Source: a virus
Virus record (IMG/VR): IMGVR_UViG_3300021378_000007
Location: 56,693 to 120,692 of that record
DNA length: 64,000 nucleotides
Direction: 5' to 3' (one strand)
Position 1 is the stretch's first letter; each line of letters opens with the position of its first letter. The notes under the pieces were generated by a model, which ran no database searches, was not told the DNA's origin, and saw nothing but the letters and a program-made list of their open reading frames with translations. Below are positions 9,389 to 17,057 of this stretch, one piece after another. Made by a program: the position numbers and the translations under genes.

Positions 9389-9492
9389 TGAAAACTTACT
9401 ATGCAGTAAATACATCATTTAGAAAAGATTTCATTCTAGTATGCTCACTAGGGTTTAATGTTGGATTTGTATTGGCATTGTTATTTATTTAA
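9388..9492 (+). CDS. Small membrane protein, 34 aa
   Basis: ATG at 9388 overlaps the preceding stop (TAATG) and reads 34 codons: a basic N-terminus (MKTYYAVNTSFRKD) followed by one hydrophobic helix (FILVCSLGFNVGFVLALLFI) that ends the protein. The next gene starts 9 bases later with its own AAGGAAG site. The translational coupling and clean topology support a real gene; the function is unknown. Confidence 0.6.
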   Translation: MKTYYAVNTSFRKDFILVCSLGFNVGFVLALLFI

Positions 9493-9501
9493 GGAAGTAT
9501 A

Positions 9502-10338
9502 ATGGAAGATAAACCAAGAAATAGACACGACTCGATAGACACTATCATCGGTGCAATTAAAGCTCCAGCAATGGCAAACCAATTTGAGGTTGCGTTTTTT
9601 GGCCCTCAAGGGTTAACACTTAATGCAGTTAGATGTAAGACTGCAACTATTCCAAGTAGAAAAATAGAAGTTACTGAAAAGAACACACAAGGTAAATCTA
9701 AGTTTCTTCCAACAGGTAAAATTGATGACGGTGGAACTGCAACATTCACATTCTATTGTGACATTGATTTCTTAGATAGAAGAATCATGCAATTATGGTT
9801 AGACTCAATCTATGGTGGTGACACTGCAGCTCCTGAACAAGGAGAAGGTTCAGACCCAAACACACAACCTATCTTTGCATTCTATAAAGACTATATTGGT
9901 GAAGTAGAAATTAAACACCTTAGAAAGGATGGGTATAATCCTACCTTTGCTTCTGATGGGCAACAAGGTGCAAGTCTAATAACAAGATTACATGATGCAT
10001 ATCCAACATCAATCGATGAACTGGTATTGGATATGGCACAAGGTGAAATGTTAAGTGTAAGTGTACAATTTGCATACAGATATTTTACTACAGAATATGT
10101 GGAGAGTAAAAATCCACAGAAAACTCCTCACCCTGTTTATAATGGTGAAGGGACGACTCCGAACGGACTAAATAGTGGTAGGAGTCAAATCGATAACTTG
10201 CAAGAGGCCTTAGCGGTCGGTTCTAGATTTTCTAGTGCTGCTGGAAGGTTACAGAATAAAGTCTCAGGACTTACTACTGCAAAATCGAGGATTGATAACA
10301 GTTACAAGAATGTGAGAGACCTTTTTGGAACTCAATAA
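9502..10338 (+). CDS. Tail-tube family protein (gp54/gp19-like)
   Basis: 278 residues. The segment 'AMANQFEVAFFGPQGLTLNA' followed by 'TATFTFYCDIDFLDRRIMQ' and 'FAFYKDYIGEVEIKHL' follows the pattern of T4 gp19 tube proteins (start of barrel, F-CD-F-DR helix, then 'Y-D-Y-G-IEI'). Because it lies with hub and tape-measure genes rather than with a sheath gene, it is more likely the tube initiator gp54 than the major tube protein. The C-terminal 60 residues are a helical tail. AAGGAAG precedes the ATG. Confidence 0.65.
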   Translation: MEDKPRNRHDSIDTIIGAIKAPAMANQFEVAFFGPQGLTLNAVRCKTATIPSRKIEVTEKNTQGKSKFLPTGKIDDGGTATFTFYCDIDFLDRRIMQLWLDSIYGGDTAAPEQGEGSDPNTQPIFAFYKDYIGEVEIKHLRKDGYNPTFASDGQQGASLITRLHDAYPTSIDELVLDMAQGEMLSVSVQFAYRYFTTEYVESKNPQKTPHPVYNGEGTTPNGLNSGRSQIDNLQEALAVGSRFSSAAGRLQNKVSGLTTAKSRIDNSYKNVRDLFGTQ

Positions 10339-10357
10339 AATATAATATGGAGTAATT

Positions 10358-11062
10358 ATGGCATTACCGATTCAGTCGGCACCGACTTATAAAACAGTGC
10401 TACCTAGTAATGGTCAAGAAGTAGAATATAGACCATTCCTAGTAAAGGAACAAAAAGTTCTAGTCATGGCAAAAGAAAGCAATGACCAAGAACAAGTTAT
10501 GCAATCAATCATTAAGATGCTTGATGCATGTACATTTGGTAAGTTAAAGATACCAAATATTGCTATGATGGATATGGAATGGTTGTTTATTAAAGTCCGT
10601 TCTGTTTCAGTTGGTGAAACATCTAAGTTAGTACTTGGTTGTACAGACGAAGGATGTAGAGGAAATGCAAAAGTAGATTTAAATTTGGAAGACATTGAAC
10701 CCACAAGTGAAATGCCTGAAGACGACACAGTCATGTTAACAGATGACTTGGGTGTTAAATTGAAAGTTCCTAGTGTTAGAGACATCGATGGATTGACAAA
10801 GATGGACGAAACACAACAGAGTATGGAGATTGTGAAGAGATGTATCACTTCTGTATTTGATGCCGATGAAGTGTATCCTATGGAAGATGTATCTCAAAAA
10901 GAGTTGGATGAGTTTTTTGATAGTTTGACGTTTACTCAACTAGACAAACTCGGGCAGTTCTTTGATAGTTTACCAAAACTAAGACATGAAGTAAGTTACT
11001 CGTGCGAAATATGTTCCAAAGAGAACACTAGAGTACTGGAAGGCATCCAAAGTTTTTTTTAA
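10358..11062 (+). CDS. 26: Baseplate hub assembly protein gp26-like
   Basis: 234 residues, close to T4 gp26 (208). It begins 'MALPIQSAPTYKTVLPSNGQ' with 'YRPFLVKEQKVLVMAKES', the form seen in the T4 gp26/baseplate family of marine phages. Two cysteine pairs, 'CTDEGC' (about 84-89) and 'CEIC' (about 217-220), could bind a zinc ion; this is inference. The frame ends in a run of eight T followed by TAA, and the -1 frame continues for 62 more codons, see the frameshift entry. A GGAG site precedes the ATG. Confidence 0.75.
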   Translation: MALPIQSAPTYKTVLPSNGQEVEYRPFLVKEQKVLVMAKESNDQEQVMQSIIKMLDACTFGKLKIPNIAMMDMEWLFIKVRSVSVGETSKLVLGCTDEGCRGNAKVDLNLEDIEPTSEMPEDDTVMLTDDLGVKLKVPSVRDIDGLTKMDETQQSMEIVKRCITSVFDADEVYPMEDVSQKELDEFFDSLTFTQLDKLGQFFDSLPKLRHEVSYSCEICSKENTRVLEGIQSFF

Positions 11063-11103
11063 TAGGCCTTTCCCACGAGTCGGTGTTGAATTTTTATAAC
11101 ACC
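11053..11103 (+). promoter_or_regulatory. Probable programmed -1 ribosomal frameshift site
   Basis: The end of the gp26 frame reads AGT TTT TTT TAA. The heptamer T-TTT-TTT (11053-11059) allows P- and A-site tRNAs to slip back one base with perfect re-pairing, directly before the TAA stop. A hairpin GGTGTT/AACACC (11082-11087 with 11098-11103, 10-nt loop) lies 22 nt downstream. Frameshifted chaperone genes are a rule just before tape-measure genes in many tailed phages. Confidence 0.6.
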
Positions 11104-11247
11104 AACTTTCAGTTAATGCAACACCACAAGTATTCATTAACTGAACTAGATGAGATGATACCATGGGAACGAGAGGTATACATCAACCTATTACTTCAAC
11201 ACTTAGAAGAGGAAAGGCTAAAGAACGAACAACGAAAAAATAATTAA
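11059..11247 (+). CDS. Frameshifted C-terminal extension of gp26
   Basis: 62 codons in the -1 frame from the slip site to TAA at 11245-11247. The product includes 'SLTELDEMIPWEREVYINLL' and a charged helical end 'HLEEERLKNEQRKNN'. The 'M-P-(F/W)-E-R' segment is a common feature of the frameshift-encoded part of tail assembly chaperones. The only internal ATG (11116) has no Shine-Dalgarno and would give just 43 residues, so synthesis as a gp26 fusion (about 296 residues) is the better reading. Confidence 0.6.
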   Translation, partial: LIGLSHESVLNFYNTNFQLMQHHKYSLTELDEMIPWEREVYINLLLQHLEEERLKNEQRKNN

Positions 11248-11292
11248 TATTCGTTATGTGTAAGTGATTCATAATAATAGAGGACACAAATT

Positions 11293-11679
11293 ATGAGTGA
11301 CGACAAAAAAATTAGTCAAGGTAATGTCGAGATAGATGTTGCTAAGTATACAGAGATGGTCTTGAAGTTAGACGAAGCACAGGACAAAATCAAAGAGATG
11401 GAGAAGTTATCTAAGGAATTGCAAGTTGCAACAGCAGCAGCAAAACCAAAAGAAAGGTTCTCTATTGGTGCATTGTTCAGAGATGAAAATGACATCAATG
11501 AAAAAGCAATCATAGGATTTGCCTCATTCTTTTTAATGGTCGTATTCGGAATGGCAGATTTAATTACTGCATTTTGGGATATGGACTTAAAAGTATCTGA
11601 CACTATCTACACTTCATTTGTTGTAGTAACGTTAGGTGCGTTTGGAATATCAGAAGCAGGAAAAGCATTCGGAAAATAA
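11293..11679 (+). CDS. Membrane protein with two TM helices (holin-like candidate)
   Basis: 128 residues. Residues 20-50 form a charged coiled coil ('VLKLDEAQDKIKEMEKL'); two hydrophobic helices follow, about 76-97 ('IIGFASFFLMVVFGMADLIT') and 105-122. An AGAGGAC site precedes the ATG. It sits directly before the tape-measure gene. The size and two-helix topology would fit a holin or a tail-associated membrane protein; there is no motif that decides between them. Confidence 0.65.
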   Translation: MSDDKKISQGNVEIDVAKYTEMVLKLDEAQDKIKEMEKLSKELQVATAAAKPKERFSIGALFRDENDINEKAIIGFASFFLMVVFGMADLITAFWDMDLKVSDTIYTSFVVVTLGAFGISEAGKAFGK

Positions 11680-11683
11680 TTAA

Positions 11684-14167
11684 ATGGCAGATGACAAGGA
11701 CATAAAGAAGATTAACGATAGAATCACCAGTGTAACGACTGACATAGAAAAGACGTTACAACAAGGTGGTAGAGATATCGATAAGGGCATGAAGAGCGTT
11801 AACAAACGGTTTGGTGCTTCTATCGAAAAACTTAAAACTACTAACCAAGCACTATCTAAGATATCACTCGATTCTATCAATACTCAAAAGTCCACCTACT
11901 CAGGCGCTTTACAGGGAAACAAACTTTTAGGTTTGCAATCATCCCTTGCTGGTGTTATGGAAGGAACTCTCGATAAGTCATCTGAAGAATTTAAAAAGTT
12001 AGAGGACTCCTTTCCTGAAGTGGATTTGACGAAGTACGTCAACTCACATAAAAAATTCATGGAAGCAGCGGAAGAGAATGAGAACCTTGCATTCCGTGAA
12101 CAGATGTTGAATGGTAAGAAACAAGCACTTCAAGATAGACAAGAACAACAAACAGAAACAATCCTTGGTAAGACAGAACAATATCAAACACTTCTTAACG
12201 AAACTGAAACAGCAAGACAAGATGCTGAAAAACTTGCTAAAGAGTATGCACTAACAGGTGCAGCTCAAACTGCCAAAGAATTAGGTGAAGCAAACAAAAG
12301 AAGAGATGAACTCGATAAGAAAGCAGAAGAAGTTAAGAAAAGAACTATGGAGTCTTTGGATTTAAGATTTGCTAAAGAGAAAGAAACTCTAGAGTTACAA
12401 GGCACTAAATTAGATGAGTTGAAACAAAAGAACCAAAAGATACTTGATAAACAACAAGCAGTTAAAGATGTAGAAGAAACTTTAATTGGCGACAAGATGG
12501 CAGAAATTTCAACGGATTCGGGTCGTCTTGGTCAATTCTCTGATGGTCTCAAAACACTCACAGGGTTTGACCTTGTCGGACTTGCGGATGATGTAGTTAA
12601 AAACATTGATGCTGTTGGTAAGATATTCGCTACAGAAGACCTATTCCAAAACTTGGTAATGAGTACTACGGGATTCTTTACCAGTATCGGTGATGGGTTG
12701 AAGAACGGATTGAAAGGACTTGATTCGTTACTAGGTTCGCCCTCTGCAATAATTTCAAAAGGTGTTAGTTCTATATCATCTACTCTTTCCGCTGGGTTTG
12801 ATACTGCAAAAGGCGTAATTGCTAAAGGTCTTTCTGGCATATTGGGCGGCGTTAAACAAATGGGGATGTCATTAATACTTGCTGGTAAGTCGATGGTTAC
12901 AGCTGCAGCTGCATCAATCAAATCAGGCATGGTATTCCTAATGGCTGGTGCAAGTGCAATGGGAATGGCAATACTAAATGCGGGCAGAGCAATGGCCACA
13001 GCAGCTGCTGGAATGCTTGCCTCTGTCATACCATTTATTGCAGCTGGTCTTGCATTTATTGGTGGTTTACTTTTGACTGCTGGTAGTATGTTATTGACTG
13101 CACTACCGTTCATTGCAATCGGTGTTGCTATACTTGCAGCTGGTGTGATACTCTACAATGCGTTTATGGCAATGTATGAGAATGTTGGATGGTTTAAAGG
13201 TATCATAGACACTGGAATATCATACCTCATGAACATAGGTCAAGCAATCTTTGATATCTTTGCTGGTATGTTTGATTTGGTTGTGGGACTATTTACAGGT
13301 GACTTTGATAGAGTCATGGAAGGTCTTACTGGTATGTTTGGTGGTCTATGGGATTTACTCATGGCACCGTTTAAAGCAATCGGTGACTTCTTTAAGAATG
13401 TATTCGACATAGACATCGGTAAGATGTTAAGAGATTTTGCTTCAAAGATATTACCCAATTGGTTGGTCAAAAAGATTTTCGGAAACGAGGCTGAGGCACC
13501 AATTACAGATGAACAGGCTGAATCTGTTGACTCTACTGGTGAAATGTCACCAGCGGCAACAGCGATGGCGACTGGATTGGAAGATACTAATACCCAAGAA
13601 CTCATCAATGAAAGAAAGGCCCAAGAAGACCAAGCATACAATGCTGATATGCAGTTGAGACGAAGAGAAAGAAATATTGCTCAAGGTATGAAAGGTAATG
13701 TTACCGTAAATGGAGAAACTCTCGAAGGTGATGAGAAAAGAGAATACCTAGAAAATAAGGCTGATTCCGGCGGACTAGACTATATGGATACAAGCAGTGT
13801 CAAGACTGGTTTTGAAGGTATGACATCTGCAGAGATTGAAAAGACTAAGTTCAGTGCTGAACAAGAAGTAACAGACATTCAAGGTACCCTAGACCAAAGA
13901 AAAGACTATGCTAAGAGTAATATGGTAGCGACTGGTGAAGAAGACTTCTTTGGTGATATGGAATATGAAGAGACTGGTGACAGAGTTAAGACTGCTCGAG
14001 AAATGGAATTAGAATCAAAGACTGAATCGGAAAAGGCACCAATCAATACTGCAGTAACACAACAGAATAACAATCAAACTAATGTTACTAATAATGCAAT
14101 ATCTAGTATGCCTGTTGTTAATGATAATGATTCGTCTGCGAAATTAGGATACGCTGTTGCGTTCTAA
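11684..14167 (+). CDS. Tail tape-measure protein (gp29-like)
   Basis: 827 residues. The N-terminal 290 residues are coiled-coil rich ('NRRDELDKKAEEVKKRT'-like heptads), residues about 385-500 are an Ala/Gly hydrophobic stretch with several membrane-like helices ('AAGMLASVIPFIAAGLAFIG'), then an amphipathic region and an acidic low-complexity tail. Long coiled coil plus hydrophobic centre is the usual tape-measure plan. It is the longest gene in the window and follows the frameshifted gp26, the classical position. It starts 4 bases after the preceding stop with little Shine-Dalgarno, so coupling is likely. T4 gp29 is shorter (590). Confidence 0.65.
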   Translation: MADDKDIKKINDRITSVTTDIEKTLQQGGRDIDKGMKSVNKRFGASIEKLKTTNQALSKISLDSINTQKSTYSGALQGNKLLGLQSSLAGVMEGTLDKSSEEFKKLEDSFPEVDLTKYVNSHKKFMEAAEENENLAFREQMLNGKKQALQDRQEQQTETILGKTEQYQTLLNETETARQDAEKLAKEYALTGAAQTAKELGEANKRRDELDKKAEEVKKRTMESLDLRFAKEKETLELQGTKLDELKQKNQKILDKQQAVKDVEETLIGDKMAEISTDSGRLGQFSDGLKTLTGFDLVGLADDVVKNIDAVGKIFATEDLFQNLVMSTTGFFTSIGDGLKNGLKGLDSLLGSPSAIISKGVSSISSTLSAGFDTAKGVIAKGLSGILGGVKQMGMSLILAGKSMVTAAAASIKSGMVFLMAGASAMGMAILNAGRAMATAAAGMLASVIPFIAAGLAFIGGLLLTAGSMLLTALPFIAIGVAILAAGVILYNAFMAMYENVGWFKGIIDTGISYLMNIGQAIFDIFAGMFDLVVGLFTGDFDRVMEGLTGMFGGLWDLLMAPFKAIGDFFKNVFDIDIGKMLRDFASKILPNWLVKKIFGNEAEAPITDEQAESVDSTGEMSPAATAMATGLEDTNTQELINERKAQEDQAYNADMQLRRRERNIAQGMKGNVTVNGETLEGDEKREYLENKADSGGLDYMDTSSVKTGFEGMTSAEIEKTKFSAEQEVTDIQGTLDQRKDYAKSNMVATGEEDFFGDMEYEETGDRVKTAREMELESKTESEKAPINTAVTQQNNNQTNVTNNAISSMPVVNDNDSSAKLGYAVAF

Positions 14168-14302
14168 TCTAGGATATTTTGATTTACGTGGAATACGTTT
14201 TTTCTTATTAGGAATGGTTTGAGCTCGGAAGGGTGAATCCTTCTCAAACAGAACTTTGTGGTACCTCGTCTTTGGACGTTGTGGTCTCCTCAATTGTTTC
14301 AT
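14144..14302 (-). CDS. Small basic protein, 52 aa, convergent with tape measure
   Basis: ATG at 14302 reads 52 codons to TAA at 14144: an Arg/Lys/Pro-rich chain starting MKQLRRPQRPKTRYHKVLFE and containing 'NKKKRIPRKSKY'. It overlaps the 3' end of the preceding 75-aa gene by 59 bases in another frame and the tape-measure 3' end by 24 bases on the opposite strand. GAGAAG lies just upstream. Its composition is coherent and unlike random antisense, and small basic proteins with a KRxPRKSK-type ending occur in marine phages, so I regard it as probable. Confidence 0.5.
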   Translation of the reverse strand: MKQLRRPQRPKTRYHKVLFEKDSPFRAQTIPNKKKRIPRKSKYPRLERNSVS

Positions 14303-14471
14303 CTTTCTTCTCTACTTTCTTCTCTACTTTCTTTTTAGTAAAAATTGCGTCCCAACCAGCAGCATAAGCATCGTATGATTTCTTATCCTTCCCTCTAGTG
14401 TGGGAACCTTTACCACCTTCCCATGAACCATTATGAAGGTTGTAAGTTGTTTCTCCTTTCGGCCCTACCAT
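14244..14471 (-). CDS. Hypothetical protein, 75 aa
   Basis: Starts MVGPKGETTYNLHNGSWEGG with a good GGGAG site (minus strand, in the 2-base gap region after bS21). Residues 1-45 look globular (Gly, aromatic, 'AYAAGWDAIF'); the rest is a Lys/Glu tail ('KKVEKKVEKKDETIEETT'). It follows the bS21 gene directly and is likely co-transcribed with it. No function recognised. Confidence 0.65.
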   Translation of the reverse strand: MVGPKGETTYNLHNGSWEGGKGSHTRGKDKKSYDAYAAGWDAIFTKKKVEKKVEKKDETIEETTTSKDEVPQSSV

Positions 14472-14473
14472 AT

Positions 14474-14710
14474 CTATCTCCCTAATCGAAAACCTTTTTG
14501 AGCAGCCCTCTTTGCGTTGATTTTTTTCCTACGCTTGATTGCCTGTTTTTGCTCATTCTTAATAGAACTAGGTTTTTCAAAGTGTTGCCTGTCTCTAACC
14601 TCTTGAACGATACCAGCACGTTCGCATGATTTCTTCCAACGTCTCAACATCTTATCAAATGGTTCTTCGTTAGACTTTCGTTTATCTGTTCTTGGTGTTA
14701 CACTTGGCAT
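14474..14710 (-). CDS. rpsU: Phage-encoded ribosomal protein bS21
   Basis: 78 residues. The bS21 signature is clear: 'EPFDKMLRRWKKSCERAG' (residues 16-33) followed by 'VQEVRDRQHFEKPSSIKNEQ' and a basic tail. Cellular bS21 (about 70 residues) binds the 30S platform beside the anti-Shine-Dalgarno and takes part in initiation. The form 'KSCE-AG...FEKP' matches the gamma/beta type. Virus-encoded bS21 has been reported in marine phages. The gene lies between a structured non-coding stretch downstream of gp32 and a 75-aa gene. A TTTAAATA box (14726-14733) just upstream may be a weak late promoter; no good Shine-Dalgarno is visible. Confidence 0.9.
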   Translation of the reverse strand: MPSVTPRTDKRKSNEEPFDKMLRRWKKSCERAGIVQEVRDRQHFEKPSSIKNEQKQAIKRRKKINAKRAAQKGFRLGR

Positions 14711-14738
14711 AAAATTTCCGTTCGTTATTTAAAAAGAT

Positions 14739-14889
14739 GTACAGTCGCCCCAATCAACTTTACAGCATCCCGCTCTGTACCGATAGTCCCGCTTTGACCC
14801 CGACTACCTTTCCCTTACTGAGTACCCCCATTCCTACGGTCTCAGTTAGTCTACACTTCGCATGGACACATGATATAGATGTGTAGACT
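14739..14889 (-). ncRNA. Candidate structured RNA upstream of bS21
   Basis: In the 206-nt gap between gp32 and bS21 four stems can be drawn: AGTCTACAC/GTGTAGACT (14848-14856 with 14881-14889), ACTGAG+ACC/GGT+CTCAGT (14817-14826 with 14838-14846, one bulge), TAGTC/GACTA (14784-14788 with 14802-14806), and GTACAG/CTGTAC (14739-14744 with 14775-14780), the last with a competing TACAG/CTGTA alternative (14761-14765). The stretch is visibly richer in G and C than its surroundings and has no reading frame of note. On the minus strand a T5 run follows the last stem, so it may end as a terminator. It could be a leader of bS21 or a separate RNA. Confidence 0.45.
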
Positions 14890-14916
14890 CCCATTTATAA
14901 GTAGTTAACTAACTAA

Positions 14917-15813
14917 TTAATCGTTAGCCAACTTCTTAAAGTAATCCATCGCATCATTCTCTTCTGAACTACTAGAAGACATTTCCGCTGATGAGATTAC
15001 AGGTTCATCTGCAACCGTCTCTTTGTTAACGTTAGACCATGGCACTTCGTCCATATCTTCCGCAACTGACTCTGCAGTTGAATTACTCACTGAACCAGTT
15101 AGACCGAGAACTCTATCGAGTTTCTCTTTGAGTTCATCGTAAGACTTGAACTCTTCTGGCGCAATTATGCCTGATAATGAATGAGCAGATGAATATATAG
15201 TATTCAACTGTGCTTCATCTTCGAACAAAGCGGCAGGTGTATCAAACTCTGATTTGTCATAGTTCCAGTAACCGTCTACTTTTCTAATCTTAATCTTAAA
15301 GTTCGCACCTTCTCTTAGGTCGAAAGGATTAATTGCTTGTTCGTCTTCAAATGCTGGTGAGATAGCCTCTTTGAGTTGTTCAAAGATTTTCTTACCATAT
15401 CTGTATTTGTATACTTTACCTTCGTTAGATGGATTTTTTGGGTCTGAAACAACATAAACATTTGACACATAGTGTAAACGTCTCTTCTGCTTTCTAGCAG
15501 TTTCTTTGTTTGCTTCAATCCCAGTATTCCATAACTGAGTATTGTATTCTGACACAGGGTCTTGTTTATTAAGTGTAGTCAAAGACTTCTCAATATACCA
15601 ACCGCCTGGGCCTTGGAAACCGTGGTCAAAGTATGATACCCATGGCATCTCTTCTCCCTCGGGTGTGGGTAGAAAACGAACTACCGCAAAACCGTTACCT
15701 GTTTTATCAAGTTCGGGTTTCCACATCGTGTCGTCTGTGTAGGATTTTTTTGCACCTTCTGTAGGTGAAGCAGTTTCCATAGCTGCTCTTAGTTTATCTA
15801 ATGATGCTGACAT
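14917..15813 (-). CDS. 32: Single-stranded DNA-binding protein gp32
   Basis: 298 residues, T4 gp32 length (301). Recognised from 'FLPTPEGEEMPWVSYFDHGF', 'SEYNTQLWNTGIEANKETAR' and 'KVYKYRYGKKIFEQLKEAI'. The C-terminal 50 residues are acidic and Ser-rich and end 'AMDYFKKLAND', the partner-binding tail. There is no cysteine in the whole protein, so the zinc site of T4 gp32 is missing, as in cyanophage relatives. AGGAG precedes the ATG. It lies next to gp59, its partner, and has both an early-type and a late-type promoter upstream. Confidence 0.93.
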   Translation of the reverse strand: MSASLDKLRAAMETASPTEGAKKSYTDDTMWKPELDKTGNGFAVVRFLPTPEGEEMPWVSYFDHGFQGPGGWYIEKSLTTLNKQDPVSEYNTQLWNTGIEANKETARKQKRRLHYVSNVYVVSDPKNPSNEGKVYKYRYGKKIFEQLKEAISPAFEDEQAINPFDLREGANFKIKIRKVDGYWNYDKSEFDTPAALFEDEAQLNTIYSSAHSLSGIIAPEEFKSYDELKEKLDRVLGLTGSVSNSTAESVAEDMDEVPWSNVNKETVADEPVISSAEMSSSSSEENDAMDYFKKLAND

Positions 15814-15859
15814 TGTATTCTCCTATTGTATTAACATTGTATTTGCATTGTATTAATCT

Positions 15860-15888
15860 ATTATACGTCATCACTTGCAATAATACAA
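15860..15888 (-). promoter_or_regulatory. Sigma70-like promoter for gp32
   Basis: TTGTAT (15883-15888), 17-bp spacer, TATAAT (15860-15865), about 45 nt before the gp32 ATG. The -35 is weaker than in the other early promoters and the spacer is not of the conserved 18-bp type. Confidence 0.5.
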
Positions 15889-15912
15889 GAGGGTTTTTAT
15901 AATAGACGATTT

Positions 15913-15920
15913 TATTTAGG
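15913..15920 (-). promoter_or_regulatory. Late-type box CCTAAATA upstream of gp32
   Basis: NCTAAATA box directly after the gp59 stop codon and about 100 nt from the gp32 start. T4 gp32 is also expressed from several promoter classes. Confidence 0.4.
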
Positions 15921-15923
15921 CGT

Positions 15924-16514
15924 TTATGAACATACATCCAAAAGAATCTTTTTAAATTTCTTATGGTCTACACTTATAAACGTCTTGTACTTTCGTATCT
16001 TAGTATGGACATCGGGGTACACTACCTTCTCAGAGATTAGTCTCTCCCAATCTGTAGTGAACCCGATTATCTCATCCATGATACAAAGAGTTTCGAGTGA
16101 GACATTCTTTGCTAGATAGTCTCGTAATAACCAAGGATGCTGACCGTTCTTTACTTCTAGAACTTTTTGTATTGTTCTTTTACGTAACACATCTGACACT
16201 TCTGATTGAAACATATACGACAACTTCTGTTGACGTTTTCTCCAATCGGCGTAGACACGTTCTGCTTCTTCGTTTAACAAGTCTCCCGCCCAACTATCTT
16301 TCTGAGATAGATTGGCGATATAGAAGTCTTGTAGGTTATCTTTATAAATTTTGTGAAGTTTTCCAAAGTGAAACTTATCTTTCCGCTTTAGGAAAGAGTT
16401 GATATCACTTCGTACTTTTCCGTTGTATTTAATGAAGTCATAATCCTTAGAATTGAAGTGTAACTTAATTCCAAGGTACAACGTATATGCATCATATCCA
16501 TCCCTAGATGTCAT
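15924..16514 (-). CDS. 59: Helicase loader gp59
   Basis: 196 residues (T4 gp59 is 217). The N-terminal half has 'DAYTLYLGIKLHFNSKDYDF' and 'YNGKVRSDINSFLKRKDKFH', matching the gp59 pattern 'KLYLMIKQH...YDVIKYNW...KRRDK-FF'. The role is to load gp41 helicase on forked DNA with gp32. It lies just upstream of gp32 in transcription and overlaps the preceding gene's stop by one base. Confidence 0.85.
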   Translation of the reverse strand: MTSRDGYDAYTLYLGIKLHFNSKDYDFIKYNGKVRSDINSFLKRKDKFHFGKLHKIYKDNLQDFYIANLSQKDSWAGDLLNEEAERVYADWRKRQQKLSYMFQSEVSDVLRKRTIQKVLEVKNGQHPWLLRDYLAKNVSLETLCIMDEIIGFTTDWERLISEKVVYPDVHTKIRKYKTFISVDHKKFKKILLDVCS

Positions 16515-16816
16515 TAAGTAATAATCTTTTTCTCGGGGATATGGATTTCACCAGTAGCAGTGTTATATGCTTCTGTGACTTTGTCATTGGTTGCACACAT
16601 AAAGATGTAGTCTTTCACAACCATTGTCTTAGGGTTCTCTTCACCTGTTACAGCAACTCCCCTAGCGAATCCCATTTGACCTTCTTGGTTTTGGATAATC
16701 ATCCTAGGGTTAGATAGTACAACTGAAGTGTCGTCTTGCTGGAGTGTATCCAGTTTACCAACGTACTCACCTGTGGCAGTAACAATTGTTATTACCTCAT
16801 TAATTAATTCTTTCAT
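16514..16816 (-). CDS. Hypothetical protein, possible Sm-like fold
   Basis: 100 residues from the ATG at 16816, chosen because a GAGGAC site lies just before it and the ATG follows the gp33 stop by one base; an ATG four codons earlier is possible. The pattern 'TGEYVGKLDTLQQDDTSVVL' then 'SNPRMIIQN' suggests a small five-stranded barrel as in Sm-like proteins; this is only an impression. It lies between gp33 and gp59. Confidence 0.65.
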   Translation of the reverse strand: MKELINEVITIVTATGEYVGKLDTLQQDDTSVVLSNPRMIIQNQEGQMGFARGVAVTGEENPKTMVVKDYIFMCATNDKVTEAYNTATGEIHIPEKKIIT

Positions 16817-16817
16817 T

Positions 16818-17057
16818 TTAGTCCTCATAAAATTTCGTGATATTTGCCTGACTCACTTGGCCACGATTGATTAGGTTTAATTTTTGAGCCTCTGCTTCAA
16901 GTTTTTCTTTTAGCGGATTTGATAATAGTCTCTTAGCACTTTCGGGTTCAAGACTGTTTGTTTCGCACACTTTAATGATTGCTGACATTACATCACAACC
17001 TCTTCCACGTACAATTAGTTTTTCAACTTGTTCTGTAAAATTTTTCTTAGTAATCAT
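16818..17057 (-). CDS. 33: Late transcription co-activator gp33
   Basis: 79 residues. 'DVMSAIIKVCETNSLEPESA' and 'NPLKEKLEAEAQKLNLIN' follow the form of gp33 in marine T4-like phages ('..AII-YCE-N-IDPE...LK-K-EAEA--LN-I'). gp33 bridges host RNA polymerase and the sliding clamp, allowing late promoters to fire; this fits the many TATAAATA boxes here. gp55, its partner sigma factor, is not in this window. T4 gp33 is 112 residues. Confidence 0.8.
   Translation of the reverse strand: MITKKNFTEQVEKLIVRGRGCDVMSAIIKVCETNSLEPESAKRLLSNPLKEKLEAEAQKLNLINRGQVSQANITKFYED

Noticed and set aside
12532-13113. Long antisense frame (193 codons) across the tape-measure gene
   Set aside because: Mirrors the Ala/Gly-rich hydrophobic coding region; composition and position are those of a shadow frame.
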